From DAOTWY01 sp003696565 (GTDB taxonomy: Bacteria; Chloroflexota; Anaerolineae; Aggregatilineales; Phototrophicaceae), in NCBI GenBank assembly GCA_034435635.1, contig DAOTWY010000088.1, forward strand, positions 1 to 25,656: DNA of 25,656 nucleotides, given 5' to 3'. Every line of letters starts with the position of its first letter. Position 1 is the stretch's first letter. A program made the translations under genes and the position numbers. The notes beneath the pieces were generated by a model. The model was given only the letters and a program-made list of their open reading frames with translations, did not search any database and was not told where the DNA came from. Positions 8,640 to 15,954 of this stretch are shown here, one piece after another.

Positions 8640-9553
8640 GTTTCTTCCTTCACAACTTGCATAACTTGCCGACTATTGAGAGTATCAATGGCACAAACAG
8701 CTACCAACAATGCCCAGGTTAAGGATGCCAAGCCAACATGCGTTGCGCCCCACACAGAAGCCGCGCTACTCCATACAAATAACGCCCCAACGACTGCCTG
8801 CAAACAATATACAGCAAACGCTGCTACAGAAATCCGCCGTAACAACGCCCCAGAGCGTGTTTTATAAACAGACCAAACCAACATACCCAAAGACACCCCT
8901 AACCCCAAAACAGCGTACCGGTGCATCATATGCACTGTTTCTAACGCTCCCTGTGAAAAAGGCAACACATCGCCATTACATAGGGGCCAATCTTCACATG
9001 CTAAGGTTGCACCACTGCCACGTACCAATGCGCCAGTGAGGATAATTACAAGAGCCAATGCGGCTGTGATATACGCCAATAAGGTGAAATTATCACGCGG
9101 GGTTGGTTTTTGAGGAGGTTGATGCCAAGCAATAATACCGGCTACTAATAGCGCACCTAACAGCAGCATCGCCGTACCTAAGTGCATAGTCACCATCGTC
9201 GGCGGCAAATCCAAGACGACAACCATCGCCCCTAATGCACTTTGCAACAAAAACAAAGCGGCAGCAACAACCGTCACCCATAAAACCGCTTGTTTTTTCT
9301 GACGATACGCACGGATCGCCATCGTCAACATGGCAAGCCCAAACAAGCCAATTAACACAGCAAATAAGCGATGAGACCACTCAATCCAAGCGGTAAGATT
9401 ATCTAATGGTGGAATAATACGCCCATCACACAGGGGCCAATCATTACCACAGCCCAAACCAGAATCCGTCACACGGACAACAGCACCAAAAACAATTAAG
9501 CCGATGGTCAACATCGCCGTTGCCATCGACAAGCGCGTAAACGAATTACTCAT
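8609..9553 (-). CDS. ctaA: Heme A synthase (CtaA/COX15 family)
   Basis: Oxidises the C8 methyl of heme O to a formyl group, giving heme A for aa3-type cytochrome c oxidase. Eight transmembrane helices form two four-helix halves. Each half has a Cys pair in an extracytoplasmic loop (C35-C42 in CGNDWPLC and C186-C192 in CEDWPLC) and conserved heme-ligand His residues (H61 in EWSHR, H124 in TMHLG, H208/H211 in VHMMHR, H272 in ATHVG). Glu58 in EWSH matches the residue essential in CtaA. The ATG has GAGG nine bases upstream. The gene overlaps ctaB by 31 bp. No oxidase subunit genes are in the window. Confidence 0.95.
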   Translation of the reverse strand: MSNSFTRLSMATAMLTIGLIVFGAVVRVTDSGLGCGNDWPLCDGRIIPPLDNLTAWIEWSHRLFAVLIGLFGLAMLTMAIRAYRQKKQAVLWVTVVAAALFLLQSALGAMVVVLDLPPTMVTMHLGTAMLLLGALLVAGIIAWHQPPQKPTPRDNFTLLAYITAALALVIILTGALVRGSGATLACEDWPLCNGDVLPFSQGALETVHMMHRYAVLGLGVSLGMLVWSVYKTRSGALLRRISVAAFAVYCLQAVVGALFVWSSAASVWGATHVGLASLTWALLVAVCAIDTLNSRQVMQVVKEETWTQSSAVIN

Positions 9554-9595
9554 AACAATAAACCTCGTATCCTAACTTAAATCACACTGCAACTA

Positions 9596-9907
9596 TTATG
9601 CAGCTTCTGCTGAATCTTCCGAGATTGCCGCATCTCCTTTAACCGCGCGCACGTTCCGATGCAACACAAACATGACAAAGGCAATTGTCGCTGCGATTCC
9701 GATCATATTAAAAATGATAAACCCCAATAACAAGAAAAGCTGTTCCGCCTGCCAGGGTTCAACCGCCATTGTAGAAGCAGCAGGGTCTGCGGTTTGCTGC
9801 AAGGTAGGCAACAAATTCCCCACACCACCCGCTTGGTCAATAACAGTTAACACACCGCCTGCGGCTAAAATCATCAAACAGAAGGCAAGAATGGCATATT
9901 TTCTCAC
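9596..9907 (-). CDS. Small two-helix membrane protein, unknown function
   Basis: I do not recognise this family. The protein of about 103 aa has two hydrophobic helices, one near the N terminus (about residues 5-23) and one at about 56-82, joined by a roughly 30-residue polar loop. It ends in a short acidic/Ala tail (EDSAEAA). A TTG at 9913 opens the frame, but the Shine-Dalgarno GGAG (9915-9918) sits one base from it and seven bases from the in-frame GTG at 9907, so the GTG is the better start. It lies 42 bp upstream of ctaA in the same direction and is probably co-transcribed. A role in oxidase or heme assembly is suggested by position only. Confidence 0.7.
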   Translation of the reverse strand: MRKYAILAFCLMILAAGGVLTVIDQAGGVGNLLPTLQQTADPAASTMAVEPWQAEQLFLLLGFIIFNMIGIAATIAFVMFVLHRNVRAVKGDAAISEDSAEAA

Positions 9908-9971
9908 TGTCAAACTCCATTTGTGTTCGTCATAGGTTAGATTGTACTATTCATCACAACGCTAGACAATG

Positions 9972-10817
9972 CTAAAGCTTATCCATGCGGGACTCACGGT
10001 CTGGATTTTCCGGTCTCTCTTGTAAATCATCATCCACATCATCAGATACTTCGCCAGAATGAATTTTATCAAACATGGCAAATCCACGACGTTTGACCGA
10101 ATTTAGATGCTCAGACGGTGAAACTTGAATGGGCAGTATAAAGCTAAATGTACTCCCCTGGTTAGGTGTACTTTCCACCCAGATTTTACCACCGTGCATC
10201 TGCACCACAGCCTGGCAAATTGCCAAGCCCAAACCTGTCCCTTCAATTTTTTCACCGTCTTGGGTTTGCTTAACAACCCGTTCGAACTGGTCAAAAATAC
10301 GGGATTGATCTTTTTTGTCAATACCAATCCCTGTATCACGCACATCAACACGCACAGCTTGCGGGCCCGCCTGGAGCGTAACCCACACATGCCCTTCTTT
10401 TCGGTTATATTTGATCGCATTCGAGATCAAGTTGTTAATCAAGTGCCTCAGCAAGTTTTTATCTGCTGGCACTTCTACAGGGGTATCCTCCCCAAGCTCC
10501 AGATGCAATGTCACTTGTTGTTGTTGCGCAATGTCATTCAAAAACTCATATGATTCAACGATAAGCTGGCGAATATCCACCAAGCCTAAATCAAGTGTTG
10601 CCCCGCCAGAAGCAATCCGCGCAAAGTCTAAAATACCGACAATCAGCTGCTCCATGCGGTGAAGAGCGGCGTATGCCCGTTGAATATAATACTGCTGACG
10701 CTCATTCAGTTCACCAGAATATTCAACTAATTCAATAAAACCGCGTGTGGCAACAATCGGTGTTTTGAGATCATGCGCAACAATACTAATTAACTCCGAG
10801 TCATATTCACCACTCAT
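9972..10817 (-). CDS. Soluble minimal sensor histidine kinase
   Basis: A two-component kinase core with no sensor domain and no membrane segment. The phosphoacceptor His15 lies in VAHDLKTP only 14 residues from the start. Then come the dimerisation helices, the N box NNLISNAIKYN (128-138), G1 DTGIGID (161-167), the F-box FDQFERV and G2 GTGLGLAI (193-200). The C-terminal tail (about 232-281) is rich in Asp/Glu. An upstream in-frame start (10895) would add 26 unlikely residues inside the neighbouring gene. The ATG at 10817 has GGAAGG nine bases upstream and overlaps the stop of the BtuF-like gene as ATGA, so the two are translationally coupled. No response regulator gene is in the window. Input may come from the coupled receptor-like protein; this is an inference. 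Confidence 0.88.
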   Translation of the reverse strand: MSGEYDSELISIVAHDLKTPIVATRGFIELVEYSGELNERQQYYIQRAYAALHRMEQLIVGILDFARIASGGATLDLGLVDIRQLIVESYEFLNDIAQQQQVTLHLELGEDTPVEVPADKNLLRHLINNLISNAIKYNRKEGHVWVTLQAGPQAVRVDVRDTGIGIDKKDQSRIFDQFERVVKQTQDGEKIEGTGLGLAICQAVVQMHGGKIWVESTPNQGSTFSFILPIQVSPSEHLNSVKRRGFAMFDKIHSGEVSDDVDDDLQERPENPDRESRMDKL

Positions 10818-11725
10818 GTGTTTGCGCCTTCCTCTACAGGGAAAAACAACTGAGGCAATTCGTTCAACGCATACGCAATACGAGTACCATGCCAAGTCAG
10901 GTATGTGCCATCGACAATATGAATGCGGTTGTTACGCGCAGCAGGTACATCCAACGCAGCAAATTTTGGAATATCCGCCTCGGTAAATTGATAAGGTTCA
11001 GTCGGAAGCAAAATCACATCCGGTTGTGCTGCTTCCACTTCTTGCCAGGAAACGCGCGGATAGCGACGATCACGCCCTTTTACTCGTGCATCGTCATCCG
11101 GTAATGGCACGGCATCACCCAAATCAGCTTTAAGTGGGAACCGGCGTTCTCGCTGTGCAAACACATTCGTACCACCACATACTCGCAGCAAATCATGCAT
11201 ATATGTGTCTTGATTAAACGTCATCAACGGGTCTAGCCAAATCGGGACAAATACTTTACACACCTCGCCAGCGTTTTCTCGCTGTTCACTCATCGCAGAT
11301 ACCCAATTATGTTGATATTCTATCAAGCGAATCCGCGGCACCATGCTCGTTTCATGAAAAGCGTCCATAATGTCCCAAATCAAATTAAACACATCTTGCA
11401 CAGTTTTTGGGAAAGTCACCCAAACATTGATGCCTGCGGCGCGGAATGCTTCCACATCTTCCAGCCGGTTCTCCTCCTGATTGACAAAAATAAGATCAGG
11501 CTGGAGTGCAATAATTTTCGCAACATCAGGGTTTTTGGTACCGCCAACGCGCGGAAGCCGAGCAACTTCTTCCGCTGGATGGATACAATAATCGGTAATT
11601 CCCACAAGCCGATCACCAAGATTGAGATCAAAAAGTGTTTCTGTGAGGCTTGGCACCAACGAGATCACGCGCCGGGCGGGTTCTGTAATTGGTATTTGTG
11701 GATGATAGTCGTAGGCATGTGTCAT
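10814..11725 (-). CDS. BtuF-like metal/corrinoid receptor protein without signal peptide
   Basis: Resembles the helical-backbone substrate-binding proteins for cobalamin or iron chelates (BtuF/FhuD class). Seen are RRVISLVPSLTETLFDL (18-34), GDRLVGITDYC, PRVGGTKNPD, LQPDLIFVNQEEN, the second-lobe CGGTNVFA and QPDVILLPTEPY. The N terminus MTHAYDYHPQIPIT has no signal peptide or lipobox, so the protein should stay in the cytosol, unlike transport receptors. No ABC permease or ATPase genes are near. No clear Shine-Dalgarno precedes the ATG. It follows purA after 65 bp and overlaps a histidine kinase gene by 4 bp. It could be a cytosolic corrinoid- or metal-chelate-binding sensor, or a diverged protein with another ligand. 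Confidence 0.83.
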   Translation of the reverse strand: MTHAYDYHPQIPITEPARRVISLVPSLTETLFDLNLGDRLVGITDYCIHPAEEVARLPRVGGTKNPDVAKIIALQPDLIFVNQEENRLEDVEAFRAAGINVWVTFPKTVQDVFNLIWDIMDAFHETSMVPRIRLIEYQHNWVSAMSEQRENAGEVCKVFVPIWLDPLMTFNQDTYMHDLLRVCGGTNVFAQRERRFPLKADLGDAVPLPDDDARVKGRDRRYPRVSWQEVEAAQPDVILLPTEPYQFTEADIPKFAALDVPAARNNRIHIVDGTYLTWHGTRIAYALNELPQLFFPVEEGANT

Positions 11726-11790
11726 ATTTTGTTATTGGTTGTTAATTCTAAACGGTTTTGTTTTTAGAGCATGTGTTATGAGTATCGGCA

Positions 11791-13095
11791 TCAAGTCGCC
11801 AATACCTGCTCCATTACGATAAATTGTTCGCGTTCTGGTCCCACGCTGATCATCGCAATTGGGACATCACATAATTCACCAATGCGCTTTAAATAGTTCT
11901 GCGCGGCTAACGGCAAATCACTAAATGATCGTGCGTTGGTAATATCTTGTTCCCAACCGGGGAATGTCTCATAAATGGGTTTGGCACGTTCTAATGCAGC
12001 AACTGTATCCGGTGGATAATCTACTTGCACCCCATCGACTTCATACGCCACTGCAATTTTAAGCTCATCAAATCCACTAAGAATATCCATCTTAGTAACA
12101 GCCAACGATGTATAGCCATTGACATCACAAGAATAGCGTAACATAACCGCATCTAACCACCCACAACGGCGTGGGCGACCCGTTGTTGTGCCATATTCAT
12201 CCCAGAAATTTTCCCCTGTGCCGCGCAGACGATTCGCAATGTCGCCATCTAATTCAGTGGGCATTGGTCCACTACCAACCCGCGTACTAAAGCACTTCGC
12301 CACGCCAATGACTTGTTGGACATAACGCGCCCCAATCCCTAAGCCAGCCAACGCCCCGCCAATTGTTGGGTTAGAACTGGTGACAAAGGGATAACTCCCA
12401 TGATCGACATCCAGCAGCGTGCCCTGCGCCCCTTCACACAAGACGTTCGCCCCAGCTTTCAATTTCTGATTTAATAAATATGTTGTATCCGCCAGATACG
12501 GACGCAGCTGATGTGCCGCTTGAACATATGCTTCTGCCACTGATTGCGCGTCTAATAAATCGGCATCATATTGGGCTAAGGTTTGATTAGCTGATTGAAT
12601 CGCCTGACGAATGAGTTCCCCAAAAGCTTCTAAATCGCGCATTTCCCCTGCACGGATACCTTTACGCCCAGTCTTATCAAGATAAGCCGGCCCGATTCCG
12701 CGCAAGGTTGTGCCAATCGCATCTTTGCCGCGTGCTTTTTCATTGGCAGCATCCAGTGCAATATGTGCAGGTGTAATCAGATGTGCTTTGCTGCTGATCT
12801 TAAGGCGGCTTGGTGAAATATCCACTCCCATTTCTCGCAGCATATCAATCTCTTTAAGCAAATTAACCGGGTTAATCACCATCCCATTACCGAGAACACA
12901 CAAAGCCTGCGGATGTAAAATACCAGATGGAATAAGGTGCATCTTAAAGACTTCATCACCAACATAAACAGTGTGTCCGGCGTTATCCCCGCCACTAAAT
13001 CGCGCGACAACATCTGCTTGTGCAGCCAGCCAATCAACCGCGCGTCCTTTGCCTTCATCGCCCCATTGCGCCCCAATGATAATTGTTACAGGCAT
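11791..13095 (-). CDS. purA: Adenylosuccinate synthetase
   Basis: First committed step from IMP to AMP: GTP-dependent joining of aspartate to IMP in the cytosol. The N terminus IIIGAQWGDEGKG has the catalytic Asp13 and the P-loop, and GDNAGHTV supplies His41. Downstream come the IMP-site GTTLRGIGPAY, CEGAQGTLLDVDHG-type block, TSSNPTIGG, the GTTTGRPRRCGWLD block and the guanine-binding VTKMD. Length (434 aa) is standard. A sigma70-like promoter and a leader hairpin lie upstream, so purA may be transcribed separately from the upstream S51-like gene. Confidence 0.98.
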   Translation of the reverse strand: MPVTIIIGAQWGDEGKGRAVDWLAAQADVVARFSGGDNAGHTVYVGDEVFKMHLIPSGILHPQALCVLGNGMVINPVNLLKEIDMLREMGVDISPSRLKISSKAHLITPAHIALDAANEKARGKDAIGTTLRGIGPAYLDKTGRKGIRAGEMRDLEAFGELIRQAIQSANQTLAQYDADLLDAQSVAEAYVQAAHQLRPYLADTTYLLNQKLKAGANVLCEGAQGTLLDVDHGSYPFVTSSNPTIGGALAGLGIGARYVQQVIGVAKCFSTRVGSGPMPTELDGDIANRLRGTGENFWDEYGTTTGRPRRCGWLDAVMLRYSCDVNGYTSLAVTKMDILSGFDELKIAVAYEVDGVQVDYPPDTVAALERAKPIYETFPGWEQDITNARSFSDLPLAAQNYLKRIGELCDVPIAMISVGPEREQFIVMEQVLAT

Positions 13096-13114
13096 AACTC
13101 ACAGTCTCCATAAG

Positions 13115-13149
13115 TGCGTCGCACACAACAATGAACCCCCAGCGACGCA
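13115..13149 (-). promoter_or_regulatory. Leader hairpin between purA promoter and start
   Basis: TGCGTCGC (13115-13122) and GCGACGCA (13142-13149) form a GC-rich 8 bp stem with a 19-base loop. From the predicted purA start of transcription (near 13160) this is the 5' leader of the purA mRNA and ends about 20 bases before the ATG. There is no U tract, so simple termination is unlikely. It may stabilise the message, modulate translation, or be an operator. It does not match a known purine riboswitch by eye. Confidence 0.4.
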
Positions 13150-13166
13150 TGGTGAAGTTCCGGTCT

Positions 13167-13195
13167 ATTCTAACCATTCAAACAACAGATAGCAA
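13167..13195 (-). promoter_or_regulatory. Predicted sigma70-type promoter for purA
   Basis: On the minus strand, TTGCTA (13190-13195) as -35 and TAGAAT (13167-13172) as -10 are separated by exactly 17 bases. The -10 matches five of six consensus positions and the -35 four of six. The predicted transcript would start near 13160, leaving a leader of about 65 bases with the hairpin described above. It overlaps the last bases before the upstream gene's stop only marginally. Confidence 0.45.
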
Positions 13196-13196
13196 T

Positions 13197-13874
13197 TTAG
13201 GTTTCTAAATCAGGCAATGAATTATCAGCATCACCCTCCTCTATGGCATGCTGATTCAACGCCAGGGTGATCTTACGTGCGCCCCATGTTTCAACACTGC
13301 CAACAGGACCTAAAACCAGTGCGGAATCCTGCCCAACCCCGACAGCAATCTTTGCCACATCAGCAGCAAGCAACTCACGAGCAATAGGATGTTGGGTGAT
13401 GCTAGTAACTTGCGGCACAATATAGGCATCCTTAACCCATTCAAAACCGGGGACAGTATGATTATCCACCACAAAAACCGCCCCAAAAAGAGAGGCAGCG
13501 TTGCCCTCCGCTAAAATAACTGCCCCACGTTCATAGGCATGTTTCATGGCGTTTATCGCCGCCCCACTCAGTGCAGCCCGCAATTCCTCCACATCAAAAT
13601 AACCTGGTATTAACACTAACGCCGCTTCTTTAATTTGCTGTTCAATATCTGCATCTTCCTCATGTAAAACATCTACCAAATAGCCAGAAGGCGCACCAAG
13701 TTCATTCATATCATTCATCAAATCTTCAGAGTCTTCTGTACTCATGCCAATATATGCCACACCACCCTCCGCAGAAATGCGTGTGATCGCCATACCGCGA
13801 ATCGTGCTTAACGCATCCGGCTCACTTGCTAGAACCAACCACCCGCTACCTTCTAGCCATTTAAGAACATCCAT
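13197..13874 (-). CDS. Peptidase S51/cyanophycinase-like protein lacking the Ser nucleophile
   Basis: A 225 aa cytosolic protein whose architecture resembles cyanophycinase and other S51 or class I amidotransferase-like proteins: an early beta-alpha stretch (GGVAYIGMST), ALVLIPGYFDVEELRAAL where S51 proteins have the GGDQ turn, and a nucleophile-elbow-like VILAEGNAASLFG (119-131). A late block AVGVGQDSALVLGP also resembles cyanophycinase. The Gly-x-Ser-Ala-Gly elbow is absent; the aligned Ser position is Gly124 or Asn125, so peptidase activity is not expected. It lies 101 bp upstream of purA and 167 bp downstream of an M20 amidohydrolase. A binding or structural role is possible. The family call rests on fold-like pattern and needs a profile search. 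Confidence 0.6.
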   Translation of the reverse strand: MDVLKWLEGSGWLVLASEPDALSTIRGMAITRISAEGGVAYIGMSTEDSEDLMNDMNELGAPSGYLVDVLHEEDADIEQQIKEAALVLIPGYFDVEELRAALSGAAINAMKHAYERGAVILAEGNAASLFGAVFVVDNHTVPGFEWVKDAYIVPQVTSITQHPIARELLAADVAKIAVGVGQDSALVLGPVGSVETWGARKITLALNQHAIEEGDADNSLPDLET

Positions 13875-14019
13875 TTATCGCTCGCCCTTTCATTAGGATC
13901 AGAATGCACATTGATTGCAATGGATAAAGAGATCAGTATTTTGCAAGCCTCAAACTGTTTGCTCATCGCCAAAGGCATGCTTTTTGTCTGTTATTGGAGA
14001 ATATCAATTGCATGTTCAC

Positions 14020-14043
14020 AGAGATATAAAAACCAATATCTCT
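14020..14043 (-). terminator. AT-rich hairpin at the end of the M20 gene
   Basis: AGAGATAT and ATATCTCT form a perfect 8 bp stem with an 8-base loop, overlapping the last two bases of the M20 stop codon. On the transcript the stem is not followed by a U run, so it is a weak terminator or a 3'-end protecting hairpin. The remaining gap to the next gene (13875-14019) shows no other clear signal. Confidence 0.35.
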
Positions 14044-15235
14044 ATTCAGACTTTGAATCGATGACATAATCTGCGATGGCAGATGCACCAAGAGCAACAG
14101 CCAGTGGAAGCGCGTCTTCATCAAAGTCAAACCGGGGATGATGATGTCCATAGGTCAATCCCTTTTTAGCGTTGGATGAGCCGACAAAGAAATATACGCC
14201 CGGAATTTCTTCTAATATATATGACACATCTTCTGATGCCATTGTCCGCTCTTCCACTAGGCTTTCTTCATCCACAATTTGCAAAAAAGCCTGATGCACA
14301 CGCTTAACAATGTCGGGATCATTCACGACAGGGATAGTCGGATGGCGGATTTGAACTTCTGCGGTACATCCAACCGATTCACAGACGGACTTCGCCACAG
14401 AACGGACGTGTTGTTCGAGCATTTCACTGGTATAGGCGTTAAACGTGCGGAATGTGCCGCCTATATCCACATATGCGGGGATAGCATTATAAGCGTGGCT
14501 ATTAGATTGAATGGACGTGACAGATAGAACAACCGCCCCCGCCATCGCATCCATCCTACGCCCAACAATTTGATGTAAGGCAGAGATCAACTGTCCAGTA
14601 CACGCTACCGGATCAATCGTTGTATGGGGCATAGCGGCGTGCCCCGCTAACCCCCGCACACGAATATTAAAAAATGACCCACCAGACATAATCGCACCAT
14701 CTGCCAACCCAACCATCCCCAATGGCAGAGTATTCCATAAGTGCATTCCAAAAGTGACTTGCGGCTCTGGATTTTCTAAAACACCATCAGCGATCATAGC
14801 CAATGCCCCACCCGCACCAAGTTCCTCAGCCGGTTGAAACATAAACTTAATACGCCCGGCGATCTCTTGCTTGTGTTTAGCAAAAATATGTGCTAAACCA
14901 AGCGCGATTGCCATATGTCCATCATGCCCACAAGCGTGCATCACGCCAGGAATTTGAGAAGCATATGGCACGTCGTTATCTTCATGGATAGGCAAAGCAT
15001 CCATATCTGACCGCCATAGGACAGTGGGTCCATCTTTTTCACCTTGTAAAAGCGCGACCACTCCTGTTTTACCAACGCCGGTTTGAACATCTAAGCCAAG
15101 CCGTTGGAGTTGTTCCGCAACAACAGCCGCAGTACGATGCACCTCAAAGCCAACTTCTGGGTGACGATGAAAATCACGACGATAGGCGACTAATTCGCCA
15201 CGCAGTTGTTCCGCTTCTGCTTTATAGTCGATCAT
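14042..15235 (-). CDS. M20 family metallo-amidohydrolase (N-acyl-amino acid hydrolase type)
   Basis: A zinc-dependent amidohydrolase of the M20D branch that includes hippurate hydrolases, N-acetyl-diaminopimelate deacetylases and aminoacylases. Visible motifs are RRDFHRHPEVGFE (19-31), RSDMDALPI (75-83), MHACGHDGHM (99-108) with the metal-binding Cys/His, QPAEELGAGG with catalytic Glu pair 137-138, a dimerisation lid with GLAGHAAMPH, and the C-terminal EDVSYILEE and GHHHPRFD. 397 aa is normal. Its ATG overlaps the stop of the PIG-L gene (ATGA). A PIG-L deacetylase next to an amidohydrolase suggests turnover of N-acylated compounds, but the substrate cannot be assigned. Confidence 0.93.
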   Translation of the reverse strand: MIDYKAEAEQLRGELVAYRRDFHRHPEVGFEVHRTAAVVAEQLQRLGLDVQTGVGKTGVVALLQGEKDGPTVLWRSDMDALPIHEDNDVPYASQIPGVMHACGHDGHMAIALGLAHIFAKHKQEIAGRIKFMFQPAEELGAGGALAMIADGVLENPEPQVTFGMHLWNTLPLGMVGLADGAIMSGGSFFNIRVRGLAGHAAMPHTTIDPVACTGQLISALHQIVGRRMDAMAGAVVLSVTSIQSNSHAYNAIPAYVDIGGTFRTFNAYTSEMLEQHVRSVAKSVCESVGCTAEVQIRHPTIPVVNDPDIVKRVHQAFLQIVDEESLVEERTMASEDVSYILEEIPGVYFFVGSSNAKKGLTYGHHHPRFDFDEDALPLAVALGASAIADYVIDSKSE

Positions 15236-15954
15236 GCTAATGTAAAAACCCGAAAAGCCTCTATATGGCGTGGTGCATAATGCGGTGAGCGAGTATCTAA
15301 CGAGTTGTCGCGAATACGCTGCGCCATCGCCTCCATATCTTTGATCTGACTTTTATGTTCCCGCAAAGCAGCGATTTTTGTTTCTACATAATCGCTAATA
15401 TCAACATAAACTGTTGGCTCCACTGCACCAGCCAAATAAAGATATTTGACTTTATGCGTCTCTAGCCCTTCGTCTCGCTCCAACTCAATAAAATTCAATC
15501 GATCTCGCGCAGCAGGAAAAACCGCCGCCATCGTCACATCACCAATGGCACGGTGATCTGGATGATTGATATAAGTATTGCCATACCAATACGCTGTTGG
15601 GTCACACGTCACCACTAAATCAGGCTTTTTCAGGCGGATTAAGCGAGTTAGCTCACGGCGCAAGGCTAACGTATGCATCAATTCACCATCTGGTTGGCGA
15701 AGGAAAATCACTTCTGTTGCGCCGAGTGTTTTGGCAGCAAGACGTTCTTCTTCCTCACGAATTTCGATCAGGCGGGTGTGGGTCATCTGTGGGTCTTCGC
15801 TCCCTTTATCCCCACTGGTTGCCAAAACAAACGTGACTTGTGCGCCTTCTGCTGCCCAACGTGCCAGCGTACCACCAGCAAAAAATTCCGGGTCATCTGG
15901 ATGAGCAAAAATCGCCATCACACGCTTTATATCGTTATTGATCTGCTCCGTCAT
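15232..15954 (-). CDS. PIG-L/LmbE family deacetylase
   Basis: Zinc-dependent deacetylase of N-acetylglucosamine-type substrates (relatives act on GlcNAc-PI, mycothiol and bacillithiol precursors). The metal site is AHPDDPE (17-23) and the second ligand region is NHPDHRAIGD (130-139). The 240 aa length is usual. The ATG lies in the 3' end of the RicT-like gene (20 bp overlap) with AAGG directly against it, so translation probably depends on ribosomes finishing the upstream gene. It overlaps the M20 gene by 4 bp. A bacillithiol-type role is possible, but nothing else of that pathway is in the window. Confidence 0.92.
   Translation of the reverse strand: MTEQINNDIKRVMAIFAHPDDPEFFAGGTLARWAAEGAQVTFVLATSGDKGSEDPQMTHTRLIEIREEEERLAAKTLGATEVIFLRQPDGELMHTLALRRELTRLIRLKKPDLVVTCDPTAYWYGNTYINHPDHRAIGDVTMAAVFPAARDRLNFIELERDEGLETHKVKYLYLAGAVEPTVYVDISDYVETKIAALREHKSQIKDMEAMAQRIRDNSLDTRSPHYAPRHIEAFRVFTLA

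Noticed and set aside
8710..9039. 109-codon plus-strand open frame opposite ctaA
   Set aside because: It is antisense to a clear eight-helix gene and its composition (Pro/Gln/Thr/His-rich) mirrors the opposite strand. No ribosome site or homology is visible.
10818..10895. Upstream extension of the histidine kinase frame adding 26 residues
   Set aside because: It lies wholly inside the BtuF-like gene, has no Shine-Dalgarno, and the ATG at 10817 with the ATGA overlap is far better.
11309..11767. 152-codon plus-strand frame opposite the BtuF-like gene
   Set aside because: It is a shadow of the well-supported minus-strand gene and has no recognisable domain.
11740..11775. TCTAAA/TTTAGA inverted repeat between purA and the BtuF-like gene as a terminator
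   Set aside because: Six AT-only pairs with no U tract on the transcribed strand; too weak to call.
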